A stretch of 64,000 bases of DNA from Leptolyngbya sp. PCC 7375 (GCF_000316115.1 NZ_JH993797.1:620001-684000), one strand, 5' to 3'; shown: positions 8,541 to 17,741, counted from the first letter of the stretch. The notes: a model not told the origin generated them from the sequence alone. Made by a program: numbers and translations.

Positions 8541-9371
8541 TCAATTGGTAACTCGAATCGGGCCGTCGATGGCGGCACTAAAAAACTGTCGGACATAGGG
8601 GTTAGGGGTAGAGTCAATGTCTTCAACAGGTCCCATCCACTGAATGGAGCCTTTGTGCAGCATAACGACACGATCGGCGGTGCGACGAATTGTGCTGTCC
8701 TGGTGAGTGACAATTAAATAAGTGCTACAGCCCCGGTTGCCATGGATGTCACGAATTAAATCTTCAATCACCGTTGAAGCAATGGGATCTAATCCGGCAG
8801 TTGGTTCGTCATAGAGCAAAACCGTTGGCTTTTCTTCGGCCTCACGGGGATTATTGATGACGGCGCGGGCAAAGCTTACTCGCTTGCGCATACCGCCTGA
8901 GAGCTCGGCTGGGTAGCGATCGCAAATGTTAGGTAGCCCCACCATCTCCAGGGCATGTTTAGTCAGTTCATTAATCTCACGCTCTGCTAAATCAGAGTTT
9001 TGATATAAGGAAAACCCGACATTTTCCTGTACTGTCAATGAATCAAACAGGGCTGCCTGTTGAAACACCATGCCAATATTGACCGGATCGTTGGTCGCAT
9101 CTTCAATCAACCCGTGGCGCTGCTGGCCAGCCACAAAAACATCGCCATTGTCAGCAGCGAGCAACCCCGCAATGATGCGCAAAATAGTCGATTTTCCCGT
9201 ACCTGATGGGCCGATGAGGGCAACGGCTTCACCGGGCTGAACAGTTAAGTCAACATTGTCAAGTACCTGATTGCTACCAAACCGTTTAGAAATACCCTTG
9301 AGTTCAAGAATTGGGGTATCCCCTCCGCAGGGAGACTGGGGAACAATCGCGTTAGGTTTTGGGACAGACAT
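8541..9371 (-). CDS. ABC transporter ATP-binding protein, MlaF-like
   Basis: The ATPase subunit of an MCE-type lipid transporter. The 276 residues contain the Walker A motif GPSGTGKST (near 54), the Q-loop segment GMVFQQAALFDSL, the ABC signature LSGGMRKRVSFARA (near 156), the Walker B motif VLLYDEPTAGLDP and the H-loop VTHQD. FQQAALFDSLTVQENVGF is characteristic of the MlaF group. The mlaD-like gene starts 168 bases downstream on the same strand, supporting a two-gene unit. The MlaE permease gene is not adjacent, which is usual in cyanobacteria where the partners are scattered. Confidence 0.9.
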   Translation of the reverse strand: MSVPKPNAIVPQSPCGGDTPILELKGISKRFGSNQVLDNVDLTVQPGEAVALIGPSGTGKSTILRIIAGLLAADNGDVFVAGQQRHGLIEDATNDPVNIGMVFQQAALFDSLTVQENVGFSLYQNSDLAEREINELTKHALEMVGLPNICDRYPAELSGGMRKRVSFARAVINNPREAEEKPTVLLYDEPTAGLDPIASTVIEDLIRDIHGNRGCSTYLIVTHQDSTIRRTADRVVMLHKGSIQWMGPVEDIDSTPNPYVRQFFSAAIDGPIRVTN

Positions 9372-9445
9372 GGCGGTGGTTGCGATAACTCGCTAACGAG
9401 CTGGGGACAGCTTATGACAAGATAACCCAAGGTTATAAAAAGGGC

Positions 9446-10837
9446 GTGAGAGATAAGCCTATGCTCTTGTGGATCGGTTCAATTAGGAAGTTTTTAAAGC
9501 GTAATATCCGATTTGTTTGGCAAGAAACAAAGGATTTAACCCCAGTGAACAAGCGCTGGGTACGCTGGCTTCTACCGGGTCTTTTAGTCAAACGCTGGCT
9601 GTTTCTAAGCACAGTGGGGGTGCTCCTGGTGGGTCTAGGGGCCATGATTTGGTTAAGATTAACCCCCGTCTTTTTGACCGTTCGATTTGTATCTACGGTG
9701 CTGCGTACGATCACTCAGCTGATACCCCGATACATTAGTGGACCGCTGGCCATCATCTTTGGATTATCCCTAATTATTTGGGGGCAAAGTCGTACCCTGG
9801 GGTCAATTACGGAAGTTTTGCTACCGGGCAGCCAGGAAAGTAGCCTGTGGGATGCGATCGCATCCCATCGTAAACTCAATCGCGGTCCCCGCATTGTGGT
9901 TGTCGGCGGTGGAACGGGCTTATCTACCATGCTGCGCGGGTTAAAACGTTACAGTGCTAATATCACTGCCATTGTGACCGTGGCAGATGACGGCGGTTCA
10001 TCGGGGCGACTACGGCGGGAAATGGGCGGTCTGCCCCCTGGCGATATTCGCAACTGTCTGGCCGCCCTGGCCGATCAAGAAAAACTGGTCACTGAACTTT
10101 TTCAATATCGCTTTAGCAGCGGCAGCGGTCTCAGCGGCCATAGTTTTGGCAACCTGTTTTTGGCCGCCATGAACGAAATAACTGGCGACTGGGAAAAGGC
10201 CATTGAGGCCAGTTCCCAGGTACTGGCGGTACGGGGTAAAGTGCTGCCTTCCACACTCAGTGATGTCAAGCTGTGGGCAGAACTCAGCGATGGTCGGCGG
10301 ATTGAGGGAGAGTCGAATATTACGAAGGCGCGGGGCCGCATCGTCAATATTGGCTGTACTCCATCTGCGCCACCGGCTCTGCCTAAAGCCATCGAAGCAA
10401 TTAAGGAAGCTGACTATATCATCATTGGCCCCGGTAGCCTTTACACCAGCATTGTGCCGAATCTACTGTTGCCCGATATTGCCGATGCGATCGCGTCTGC
10501 CCAGGTCCCCCGTGTTTATGTGTGCAATATCATGACCGAACCCGGTGAAACCGACGATTACAGTGTCTCTGAGCATATTCGTGCCATTGACCGAGCCTGC
10601 GGTCGCCGGTTATTTGATGCTGTCCTTGTGCAAAAACGTTCACCCTCGACAGCGGCACTAGATCGTTATCGCAAAGAGGGGGCAGAGCGAGTGGTGTTTG
10701 ATCGAGATGCCGTCATTGCTTCAGGTCGCCGCATTGTCATCGCCAATGTCATGCATGAAACCGAAAAGGGCACCATTCGCCACGACCCACCACGACTGGC
10801 TAAGGTGCTCATGCGTTGGCACGCCAGGGTTTATTGA
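9446..10837 (+). CDS. yvcK: YvcK-like (CofD superfamily) protein with N-terminal membrane segments
   Basis: A 463-residue protein whose C-terminal two-thirds (from about residue 150) is the YvcK/CofD-like fold: [19 protein letters not shown] nucleotide-binding start, [17 protein letters not shown] and [13 protein letters not shown]. In Bacillus, YvcK binds UDP-sugars and is needed for growth on gluconeogenic carbon and for cell shape. The N-terminal 150 residues are an extension with two hydrophobic spans (about 45-70 and 92-112), so this version is membrane-bound, as seen in other cyanobacterial homologues. The GTG at 9446 is the longest start; an ATG at 9461 is equally possible. Divergent from the mlaF-like gene. 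Confidence 0.85.
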   Translation: MRDKPMLLWIGSIRKFLKRNIRFVWQETKDLTPVNKRWVRWLLPGLLVKRWLFLSTVGVLLVGLGAMIWLRLTPVFLTVRFVSTVLRTITQLIPRYISGPLAIIFGLSLIIWGQSRTLGSITEVLLPGSQESSLWDAIASHRKLNRGPRIVVVGGGTGLSTMLRGLKRYSANITAIVTVADDGGSSGRLRREMGGLPPGDIRNCLAALADQEKLVTELFQYRFSSGSGLSGHSFGNLFLAAMNEITGDWEKAIEASSQVLAVRGKVLPSTLSDVKLWAELSDGRRIEGESNITKARGRIVNIGCTPSAPPALPKAIEAIKEADYIIIGPGSLYTSIVPNLLLPDIADAIASAQVPRVYVCNIMTEPGETDDYSVSEHIRAIDRACGRRLFDAVLVQKRSPSTAALDRYRKEGAERVVFDRDAVIASGRRIVIANVMHETEKGTIRHDPPRLAKVLMRWHARVY

Positions 10838-10855
10838 TCATGATGTAGGTCAAAC

Positions 10856-10895
10856 AATTATGTGGAGACGTTCCATGGAACGTCTCCACATAATT
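10856..10895. repeat. GTTCCATGGAAC-centred palindrome, copy 2 (between convergent genes)
   Basis: A perfect 40-bp inverted repeat (arms 10856-10875 and 10876-10895). The inner 30 bases are the family core with G/A changes matched by C/T on the other arm; the outer five bases (AATTA/TAATT) are private to this copy. It lies between the convergent yvcK-like gene and the small membrane-protein gene, and its right arm runs into the latter's TAA stop codon (10894-10896). Probable two-way transcription barrier. Confidence 0.8.
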
Positions 10896-11139
10896 ATCCC
10901 TTAGCAAAAAAACGATTTGATACCCAGCTAATCACACCGATGGCGATGGCCCCTGCCATCAAAATACCAATGGAGGGCATAAATAGGGGGTCCCACAGGC
11001 TGTACCATATGTCGAACCCCAAATTAATATGGGCAGCTTTGCCTGCTAAGGACACGACAAACCACCCAAAACTGAGCAGCACAAAGAAAAGGTTGATGGT
11101 TAATGCTGTATTTAACCAGTTGATTAAGCGATCTTTCAT
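10894..11139 (-). CDS. Small two-span membrane protein, unknown function
   Basis: An 81-residue protein with two hydrophobic segments (about residues 12-32, LTINLFFVLLSFGWFVVSLAG, and about 53-73, MPSIGILMAGAIAIGVISWV) joined by a loop rich in aromatic residues. No known domain was recognised. The gene is convergent with the yvcK-like gene, and its stop codon lies in the shared palindrome. Composition and hydrophobic pattern support a real gene. Confidence 0.65.
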   Translation of the reverse strand: MKDRLINWLNTALTINLFFVLLSFGWFVVSLAGKAAHINLGFDIWYSLWDPLFMPSIGILMAGAIAIGVISWVSNRFFAKG

Positions 11140-11508
11140 TCAGACAACAAAAATGATGAGCGGTCGTATAGGTCAGATTATCAACCTTAAAGGTCAGTTA
11201 ATCGAGATCAATCACAGTAGATTTGACTGGAAATTTTACTTAAAGTCATCAGCCGATCGCCTTAAAAGGCGAAAAACGAGACTTTTTCGCAGTAAAGTTT
11301 AATGTCCTGATCAGGATAATCCTCTCCCTTTGATTCAAGTCGAAGCAGTTAAGTATCAGCATCTTTATACCTATCTTTAAGATGCACATTCCACAAACAA
11401 TGGGCTTGGCAAAAAGGCAAAAAATATGGCCAATCCAATCAGGATAGCCATACTGTAGAAGCTGAGTTTTACCGACGGTGAACAACAGAAGGGATGAGGG
11501 GTAAAGCC
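11140..11508. other. Intergenic region, no gene recognised
   Basis: This 369-base stretch lies between two small leftward genes. It holds the promoter of the small membrane protein and a seven-base inverted repeat around 11258-11273 (TCGCCTT/AAGGCGA) with only two bases between arms. Nothing else was seen on either strand. Confidence 0.35.
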
Positions 11509-11703
11509 CTACACAGCGTCAACATCAAGTCCTTGAGAAGCTTTTAAATTGTCAGGATCAACGTAGTGACAAACTGAATCATCGATACAAATTAAAGCCC
11601 AACCAGACTTTTCGATTCCCATCAATTCATAGGGGCCATCCTGAACAAAGAACCCCTTGTGGTTTCTAGTTTCAGGCTTAACTTCTACAGCATGCTTATC
11701 CAT
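11509..11703 (-). CDS. Small soluble hypothetical protein
   Basis: A 64-residue acidic protein with no membrane segment or known motif. The ATG at 11703 is preceded by AAGGAG ten bases upstream, a clear ribosome binding site that supports translation. The central segment (FFVQDGPYELMGIEKSGWALICIDDSVCHYV) looks like a small beta-fold. No functional inference from neighbours is possible. Confidence 0.6.
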   Translation of the reverse strand: MDKHAVEVKPETRNHKGFFVQDGPYELMGIEKSGWALICIDDSVCHYVDPDNLKASQGLDVDAV

Positions 11704-11826
11704 TTTTTTAAGACTCCTTGCAACGGGGTGAGTTCCAACAAAAAGAAAATCTTATTGGAATCTTTTCTTAAGCTTATCAGTTCCTTTTTATTCCGAGCGT
11801 TAAGTTATCTGACCCAAAAAAAATGC

Positions 11827-11853
11827 AAAAAAAAGCGGGGATCATTGCCCCGC
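11827..11853 (-). terminator. Intrinsic terminator for the leftward TPR/sufA unit
   Basis: Read on the minus strand, a six-base GC stem (GCGGGG/CCCCGC, 11835-11840 and 11848-11853) with a seven-base loop is followed by eight Ts (11827-11834). It lies about 170 bases downstream of the TPR gene stop at 12022, in a 318-base gap that is otherwise empty. Confidence 0.75.
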
Positions 11854-12021
11854 AACCCTTACAAAAAGCTAACGAACACCCACTATCCGACGTTTGTTAA
11901 GGGGGGGTAACGCCTGATGTTTTTAGGGCAAAAAAACAAAAATTCATAAATTTCTGTAAACCCTTAAAGTCTCCCAATTGGCTCGTACGTTGACGCCGCA
12001 TGCCCTTTACAAACAGGGGTT

Positions 12022-12444
12022 TCAGCTATTGAAAATCCAGTTTTCTACTTTTTTAAGGCTGGCCCAATCGGGTTTTCTAGTTAATCCTTCTTTAAAATTC
12101 TGCCGTATATCTTCTTGAACCTCCTCAACTGACATCACAAGTTGAGTGGCTAATTCGATATGTTCCCGTACTCCTTTACGACCGCTATCAAGAATTGCGA
12201 TCGCAATGTTGATATGGGCTTGAGGATCTTGAGGTGTGATCTTAATAGCTTTCTGAGCAGCTTTATAGGCAGCAGTGGGCTTCTCTGCCAGTAAATAGAG
12301 CCATGACAGACATGTGTAGATAGCACTATTTTTGGGTGCCTGTGCACTAAGTTCCTTGAACATAGGAATCAGAGTGTCAACACTTTCACCTGCCTGGTAG
12401 CGGTTCAACCCCTCTTCAAACAGTTCATCAATGGTTTGGCTCAT
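12022..12444 (-). CDS. TPR-repeat protein
   Basis: A 140-residue soluble protein built from TPR-like helix pairs: FEEGLNRYQAGESVDTLIPMFKELSAQAP, AIYTCLSWLYLLAEKPTAAYKAAQKAIKITPQDP and the following AHINIAIAILDSG unit. TPRs mediate protein contacts; the target is unknown. The gene starts 39 bases after the sufA-like stop on the same strand, so the two are probably co-transcribed. The spacer is almost filled by an inverted repeat (12445-12470) ending directly at the ATG and containing the only GGAAGG site, which could damp translation. Confidence 0.75.
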   Translation of the reverse strand: MSQTIDELFEEGLNRYQAGESVDTLIPMFKELSAQAPKNSAIYTCLSWLYLLAEKPTAAYKAAQKAIKITPQDPQAHINIAIAILDSGRKGVREHIELATQLVMSVEEVQEDIRQNFKEGLTRKPDWASLKKVENWIFNS

Positions 12445-12470
12445 GGGAAGTTTTTATCGAAAACCTTCCC
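12445..12470 (-). promoter_or_regulatory. Hairpin covering the ribosome site of the TPR gene
   Basis: On the minus strand GGGAAG pairs with CTTCCC, and after one mismatch TTTT pairs with AAAA around a CGAT loop. The hairpin ends directly against the ATG at 12444 and buries the GGAAGG sequence. It could uncouple translation of the TPR gene from the upstream sufA-like gene. Confidence 0.4.
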
Positions 12471-12483
12471 ATTTTAAGCCGCC

Positions 12484-12837
12484 TTAGGCACTAAACGACT
12501 TGCCACAGCCACAGGTTTGGTCAGCGTTGGGATTCGTAAATTGAAAGCCACCACCGATGAGGGCATCGCTATAGTCGAGCACCAGTCCGTAGAGATAGAG
12601 CATGCTCTTTTTGTCACAGATAACCTTGAAGCCTTCATAGTCAAACACTTCGTCGTGTTCGCCAAGATTGCCAAGGGTTTCAAAGTCCATCATATAAGAC
12701 ATGCCAGAGCAGCCTCCCTGACGTACCCCGACTCGCAGACACAGGTCATTTCCCTGTTTCTCTTTTAACGCGAGGAGGTGGGAGAGAGCCGCCTCAGTCA
12801 TCATGATTCCCTGTTGCGATTGAGTAGCTTGGGTCAT
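12484..12837 (-). CDS. sufA: A-type iron-sulfur carrier (SufA/IscA family)
   Basis: A scaffold or carrier that delivers Fe-S clusters to target proteins. The 117 residues carry the three family cysteines: one in [11 protein letters not shown] (near residue 43) and two in the C-terminal CGCG motif ([12 protein letters not shown]). Length and order are standard for A-type carriers. Cyanobacteria usually place this gene apart from the main suf operon, as here. The TPR gene follows 39 bases downstream. Confidence 0.9.
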   Translation of the reverse strand: MTQATQSQQGIMMTEAALSHLLALKEKQGNDLCLRVGVRQGGCSGMSYMMDFETLGNLGEHDEVFDYEGFKVICDKKSMLYLYGLVLDYSDALIGGGFQFTNPNADQTCGCGKSFSA

Positions 12838-13037
12838 GGGTCGTGTGGTTAACTAAAATTCTGCCGTTAATACTTATCTAGTGTAGCTTCAGGGACTGAT
12901 AGAGCGCTTTTCTAGCTTCAATGATTGCCATTGAATACAGCCACGTTTACTACCATCAATAGTTGAACAAATCTATCGGGGCATAGCCAATGGTTTGATT
13001 CTTCTCCACAATAGAGGCTGTTTATATACCCATATTT

Positions 13038-14636
13038 ATGCCTCCACTGAGCCCGTTTACCCGCCGTCGTATTCAAAAGCTACCCCAAACGGATAGTGTT
13101 TGGGAGGGGGGACGTTTTTCTATGCCTGAAGCCCAGGAAGATGAGCGTGATTGTATTTTGTGGATTGATGGCAATCAGGGGTATGTACGCAGTGTAGATC
13201 TGATCTCTGCCAATAGTGGGTATGACGCCGTAGCGCGAAGTTTACTGCAGGCGATAGAACATCCCCAAGGCCCTGCTGAACCCAGCCGTCCCCAGAGAGT
13301 TGTTGTCAACGATCGAGAGTTACAGTTTTTTTTGCGGGGTGTGCTTCAGGATTTAGAGATCGATGTTGTCTATGGGGCTAAGCTGCCTTGGGTAGACGAA
13401 ATTTTTGATCATGTGTTGTCCCACTTCTCCGTACCGTCCTCCTCTTTGCCGGCAAATTACAGCGAGAGCCTTCGTCAAAAAGCGCTGGCGTTGTGGCATG
13501 AAGCGCCTTGGTATCAACTTAGTGAGCAGGAACTACTGGCGATTGAGTTAAATCAATGGGATGTGGACACACTGTATGTGTCTATTTTGGGCATGGCCGA
13601 TGTGGACTATGGTTTGCTGTTTTATCGCAATTTGGATTCACTATTGCAATTTCGTGAGCGCGTTCTGGATTGCGATAATATCAGCGCCGATTTACCCATG
13701 TCTATGTCTCCCCAGGATCTACAGCAAATTTTTCTGACGCAGGACTGCTTTTTTCTAAACTACGTTGTCGAACGCCCCCGCCAGCCAGAACCTGATGACT
13801 ATGAATTTGGCAGTATCCACCCCCTTGAAGGGATGCGCCATGAACTAGATGAGGCGGAGGCCGCTACGTTGATCGTGGCATTAGAGGCCCTGCATCGCTT
13901 TTTTAAAAAAGCACCCGATCCCCTCAATGTTTTAGAGCCCATTGAAAAAACTTTCCGAGTGCCCAACCCGATGGAAGGCAGCCGTCCTAAACAATGCACG
14001 GTAAACGTGAAGTCACTGCCAGAGGTTTCGACTAATTTGATGGCAGAAACTGAGGACATGTTGGAGCTAGGAGAGAATTTTGCCAGTGGTCCTATCTTGC
14101 ACGATGATCTCGTCCCTGATGGCGCTCTGATTTTACTGACCAAGCTACCTCCAGACCGCCTCAAGCAACTGCGCACTGGAAACATGTACTATCAGCCTGT
14201 TGCTAGCGGTAAAGCTAGCGCCAAAAAAGCCGCTTGGCCTGTGGTAATTGTGCAAACATCTCGCCCTAAAGCCATGGCCCTGGTTGAGCGCATCGAGTTA
14301 ATAGGAGGGATTAAGTCCATGTGTTTCAATCCTGGTCATGATCCGTTTAGTCAGCTCACATTTCAATTGGGCATTTGGCAAGCTGGTGATAATAGTTTTC
14401 ACCTATTCCATGAATATGACGTGAGCGATGGTCAACATCGCACGGCTCTAGATAAATGGCATCAACAGCAAATCAAAAGTCATGGTTGCTGCGGCGTTAT
14501 GATTGCGGCAGGGGTGACGGGACGAAATCGGGGAAATCCCCAGGAAAAAGATGTTGTGGCCTTTTTAGAAGTTAATTTTTGTCCCCCTGAAGCCCTCAAT
14601 TTAGAGCCCCTAGTCTTGAGTTATGCCTTGGAATAA
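13038..14636 (+). CDS. Conserved cyanobacterial protein, possibly DUF6930-type
   Basis: A 532-residue soluble protein without membrane segments or classical catalytic motifs. Residues about 35-135 (CILWIDGNQGYVRSVDLISANSGYDAVARSLLQAI...RVVVNDRELQFFLRG) look like an alpha/beta domain as in DUF6930 proteins; the middle is helical, and the last 150 residues form a second alpha/beta part (WPVVIVQTSRPKAMALVERIE). The domain assignment is from memory of similar cyanobacterial proteins and should be treated as tentative. It stands alone upstream of the CBS gene. Confidence 0.65.
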   Translation: MPPLSPFTRRRIQKLPQTDSVWEGGRFSMPEAQEDERDCILWIDGNQGYVRSVDLISANSGYDAVARSLLQAIEHPQGPAEPSRPQRVVVNDRELQFFLRGVLQDLEIDVVYGAKLPWVDEIFDHVLSHFSVPSSSLPANYSESLRQKALALWHEAPWYQLSEQELLAIELNQWDVDTLYVSILGMADVDYGLLFYRNLDSLLQFRERVLDCDNISADLPMSMSPQDLQQIFLTQDCFFLNYVVERPRQPEPDDYEFGSIHPLEGMRHELDEAEAATLIVALEALHRFFKKAPDPLNVLEPIEKTFRVPNPMEGSRPKQCTVNVKSLPEVSTNLMAETEDMLELGENFASGPILHDDLVPDGALILLTKLPPDRLKQLRTGNMYYQPVASGKASAKKAAWPVVIVQTSRPKAMALVERIELIGGIKSMCFNPGHDPFSQLTFQLGIWQAGDNSFHLFHEYDVSDGQHRTALDKWHQQQIKSHGCCGVMIAAGVTGRNRGNPQEKDVVAFLEVNFCPPEALNLEPLVLSYALE

Positions 14637-14826
14637 TGTGGGGTATTAAGTCAGTTTCGCCATTCAACCCTCAAAACTCAACCCTGAAAACGGATGCACA
14701 TCTAGTAGTCTGTAAATCTTGAACTTGATGCACTACGATCCCCCTTCATAAATTCCTCAGATTCTTTACCTACAAAAGGTATGGGAGGAACTATGGACGG
14801 CGGAGTCATTGTTCAGGGAGGACGAC

Positions 14827-15360
14827 ATGCTATTTGTGAAAGATATTATGACCAAGCCTGTGATTGTCATTCGCAGTTCGGCAACGGTAGAAAATGCAAT
14901 TTGGCTGATGCGGACTAAGCGGGTGCGATCGCTAATTGTAGAAGAGGCTGAAGGTCAGGGGCCCTATGGGATTGTAACTGAGAGAGATATTATTTATAAG
15001 GTGATCGCTAAGGGCAGCTCTCCACACTTTACTCGGGTTAGCAATATCACGCGACGTCCTTGTATCCGCATGCCCATGAATGCCACGTTACAGGAAGCGG
15101 CCCAAATTTTCTCAGCCACAGGCGTGCATCGAGCTCCGGTAATTGAGGACGACCAGCTACTGGGCATTATTTCATTGACGGATATCCTGATGAAAGGACA
15201 CCCAGGTGCCCTGTCCCGAGATGAGCTCTCCCAACGAGTCCAAACAGCGCTACAGCATGCTCGAATCATTGATGATGAAGATGCTCAGATTCAACAGGAA
15301 TGTGACATCGCCTGGCAGGTACTTGAAACCATGAAACCCCAGACGGTTACTTCGGTTTAA
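14827..15360 (+). CDS. CBS-domain pair protein
   Basis: The ATG at 14827 has a GGGAGG site; a TTG at 14809 is less likely. The 177 residues consist of two CBS motifs: VKDIMTKPVIVIRSSATVENAIWLMRTKRVRSLIV...GIVTERDI (about 4-62) and ITRRPCIRMPMNATLQEAAQIFSATGVHRAPVIEDDQLLGIISLTDIL (about 73-123), then a helical tail. CBS pairs bind adenosine nucleotides and act as energy or redox sensors, in stand-alone form by regulating other enzymes. The phosphoribosyltransferase gene starts 30 bases downstream, suggesting a shared transcript. Confidence 0.88.
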   Translation: MLFVKDIMTKPVIVIRSSATVENAIWLMRTKRVRSLIVEEAEGQGPYGIVTERDIIYKVIAKGSSPHFTRVSNITRRPCIRMPMNATLQEAAQIFSATGVHRAPVIEDDQLLGIISLTDILMKGHPGALSRDELSQRVQTALQHARIIDDEDAQIQQECDIAWQVLETMKPQTVTSV

Positions 15361-15390
15361 TGGGGGTGTACCTATCGTGGAGTATGGGTA

Positions 15391-16071
15391 ATGGCTATGG
15401 GAAAAAGCATGAACACTCGATTTCGCGATCGCACCGAGGCAGGCCAGAAACTAGCACTACAGCTCCAAGCCTATGCCAATCGTGCTGATGTTTTAGTGTT
15501 AGCCCTGCCACGGGGTGGGGTGCCCGTGGCCTACGAGATTGCCCGCACCCTCAATCTAACCCTGGATCTTTGTTTAGTACGCAAGTTAGGAGATCCCGAT
15601 AATAAGGAGCATGCCATCGGAGCCATTGCCGCAAATGATGCACGGGTGATTAACCATGACGTTGTCCGCTGGTTGGGAATTACTAAACAGCAGCTTGAAG
15701 AGATTACGGCTCAGGAGCAGCAAGAGTTACAACGACGAGAACAGGTATATCGCGGTAATCGCCCCAGGGTCAATGTCTATGATCGCATTGTTGTTTTGGT
15801 TGACGATGGGTTAGCCACTGGGGCAACTATGCGGGCGGCGGTGATGGGGGTGCGATCGCAATATCCAAGGCAGCTGATTATCGCTGTACCCATTGCCTCT
15901 CAGAATGCATACCAACAACTTAAAAAGCAGGTGGATCGGCTGGTGTGTTTGTGTATTCCCAACCGTCTGTTTGCCATTGGGCTATGGTATGACAATTTTG
16001 AGCAGGTCACGGATGAACAGGTTTGTACTTTGCTGGATCGCTTGACTGTTGCGCACAATCTACCAGGGTAA
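15391..16071 (+). CDS. Phosphoribosyltransferase family protein
   Basis: A 226-residue type I PRTase. It begins FRDRTEAGQKLALQL with LALPRGGVPVAYEIA near residue 50 (the PRPP-contact loop) and has the PRPP-binding signature VVLVDDGLATGATM near residue 134. The reaction class is transfer of a phosphoribosyl group; the actual acceptor is not predictable. The ATG at 15391 is chosen because GTGGAG lies about ten bases upstream; in-frame ATGs at 15397 and 15409 exist. It directly follows the CBS gene, and an AMP/ATP-sensing partner would make sense. A half copy of the GTTCCATGGAAC repeat lies just behind the stop. Confidence 0.85.
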   Translation: MAMGKSMNTRFRDRTEAGQKLALQLQAYANRADVLVLALPRGGVPVAYEIARTLNLTLDLCLVRKLGDPDNKEHAIGAIAANDARVINHDVVRWLGITKQQLEEITAQEQQELQRREQVYRGNRPRVNVYDRIVVLVDDGLATGATMRAAVMGVRSQYPRQLIIAVPIASQNAYQQLKKQVDRLVCLCIPNRLFAIGLWYDNFEQVTDEQVCTLLDRLTVAHNLPG

Positions 16072-16076
16072 AGTCC

Positions 16077-16088
16077 TGTAGGGGCGTT
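16077..16088. repeat. Half copy of the GTTCCATGGAAC repeat family
   Basis: TGTAGGGGCGTT is identical to the left inner arm of copy 1 (5176-5187), but the centre and right arm are missing. It starts six bases behind a stop codon, the same placement as the full copies. Confidence 0.5.
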
Positions 16089-16265
16089 GCCCGCATCAAC
16101 TTCTTTCCCTGAGTTCGAGATTAGGAAGCTGACAATAGGGCTCTGATACAATAGCTTTAACAGATTGTTGGTTGGATCATTCAGGAACTGTGAGAATCTC
16201 AGTCAGTTGAACCCTAGAGAGAACGACAGAAGATTGAACAATAACTATAGGAGAAAGAGTTTCGA

Positions 16266-16379
16266 ATGGGCATCAGGTTTTTAGGTTATGTGATTCAGAG
16301 AAATCCACCTAAACCCTTGAATCAAAAGAGTTGTGGCAACCAACAACAATGTTTTCCTCAGGCTATGCAACACCATTAA
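16266..16379 (+). CDS. Possible 37-residue small protein
   Basis: An ATG at 16266 with an AGGAGAAAG ribosome-site-like stretch 10-17 bases upstream opens a 37-codon frame to a TAA at 16377. The peptide starts MGIRFLGYVIQRNPPKP and ends QCFPQAMQHH; it has two cysteines (near 23 and 29). A TACAAT box lies at 16147-16152. It fills an otherwise empty 374-base gap before the convergent methyltransferase gene. Only the ribosome site supports it; it may instead be part of a small RNA. Confidence 0.3.
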   Translation: MGIRFLGYVIQRNPPKPLNQKSCGNQQQCFPQAMQHH

Positions 16380-16445
16380 AGCAAGTTTTTGGGCAGGTAA
16401 TACTTTGTGCAACAGCTACGTATAACATGCGCCCAAAGAGATGTT

Positions 16446-17741
16446 TTAACCTGGCCAACGTAGCAGAACAACTTCTTCTCTAAGATCTACTTCGGTCTTA
16501 GACGCACGTCTTGTGCGGAAAAGGTCGATACCCATCAGCTCATAACCGAGATCTTGAGCAATGTGAGCGAGCAGGGAGCCCGTGGGGATATGCACCTGTA
16601 GGTAGGATGCCTGGTCCCCAACAACGTAGGCTAATCGGGCATTGGGACGGAGTCGCGATCGCAAATTAGCCAGATGACAAGCCATCCCACCAAAATAAAG
16701 CGTTGTTGCCCGCGCATACAGTCGAGAAAACCCACTCGTTTTACCCAGTTCTTCCCGTCGTCGATTGATGGTATCGGCAATCTCTAAAATCTGAGGATAG
16801 TTTTGAATCCATCGATCATCATCGTCATCACGATAGACACAACGGCTATTAGACCGCACCAGTTCATGCTTAATTGCTTGCAAACCAGCCTTATTTTCCA
16901 AAAATCCCAGGAGTACTGACTCTAGACGGGTAGTCCGGGTATAGTCTTTTTCATTGGGATAGGGAGGTGATGTGATCACCACATCAACCGAGTTGGGCGC
17001 AATATGACGATGGGGCTGACGGGCATCCCCCAAATGCACAACCGCAGACTGGGTTGGTGAAAATGCATTCCCTAAAGCACTCAAATCCTGGACCATTATG
17101 TTGACCTGTTGTAACCAATGATCAACCACCTGAGCATCGGACTTGTGTTTGCGGGAAACACTCACCTCCGGAGCAAATCGTAGATTGCTCGCAAATACCG
17201 CTGAGTTTGCTAAGGCAAGGCGGTAATGTCGCCAAGCAACGCTAGAACGGTCTCGATCAATATGCCCTAACAACGTCAGAACTTTTTGTAGCGGTCGGGG
17301 ACTAATGGCATCTTTAAACAATAAGCCAGCCGCTTCTGGAGATAAGCTTGGGGCAAGATTTGGTAATAGATCGAACTCGTCCCGCACAGCCGCAGCAATC
17401 ACCTCAGCGGTTTGGGACAAATGCTCCGGTAGCGGTGACCAATCTAATTTTACAGAGGATGCAAAATGCGCCATTGGATTTGCTTCTAGCCCAACGGCGG
17501 GTAGACCCAGTTTTTTCGCTTCAACGACAGTGGTTCCTGTTCCAGAGAACGGATCTAAAACAACAGTTTGTTCAGTCGCTTGCAGTCGGTGCAAATAATG
17601 TCTCACTAAGTGAGGCGGAAAAGACAAGACAAACCGATACCAGTTATGGATAGCTCTATCCTTAGAGCTCAGTTGGTTACGGGCTTTACGACCAAGTTCA
17701 AGGTCTAAAAGATCTGAGTCAGACAACGTAAGAGATGCCAT
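16446..17741 (-). CDS. Orphan DNA methyltransferase (TSPPYP amino-methylase)
   Basis: Transfers a methyl group from SAM to an exocyclic amino group in DNA. The SAM motif VLDPFSGTGTTVVEAKKLG lies near residue 62 and the catalytic motif IV VVITSPPYPNEKDYTR near residue 268, so motif I precedes motif IV. SPPY favours N4-methylcytosine, but N6-adenine cannot be excluded. The ATG at 17741 is preferred (17780 is the longest start). No restriction endonuclease gene is adjacent, so this is an orphan methylase, perhaps for replication or gene control; cyanobacteria are known for conserved orphan methylases, including a GGCC-specific N4 type. Confidence 0.85.
   Translation of the reverse strand: MASLTLSDSDLLDLELGRKARNQLSSKDRAIHNWYRFVLSFPPHLVRHYLHRLQATEQTVVLDPFSGTGTTVVEAKKLGLPAVGLEANPMAHFASSVKLDWSPLPEHLSQTAEVIAAAVRDEFDLLPNLAPSLSPEAAGLLFKDAISPRPLQKVLTLLGHIDRDRSSVAWRHYRLALANSAVFASNLRFAPEVSVSRKHKSDAQVVDHWLQQVNIMVQDLSALGNAFSPTQSAVVHLGDARQPHRHIAPNSVDVVITSPPYPNEKDYTRTTRLESVLLGFLENKAGLQAIKHELVRSNSRCVYRDDDDDRWIQNYPQILEIADTINRRREELGKTSGFSRLYARATTLYFGGMACHLANLRSRLRPNARLAYVVGDQASYLQVHIPTGSLLAHIAQDLGYELMGIDLFRTRRASKTEVDLREEVVLLRWPG

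Noticed and set aside
11659..11910. 83-residue plus-strand frame
   Set aside because: It overlaps a small gene with a good ribosome site and runs through a terminator; lysine-rich low-complexity product.
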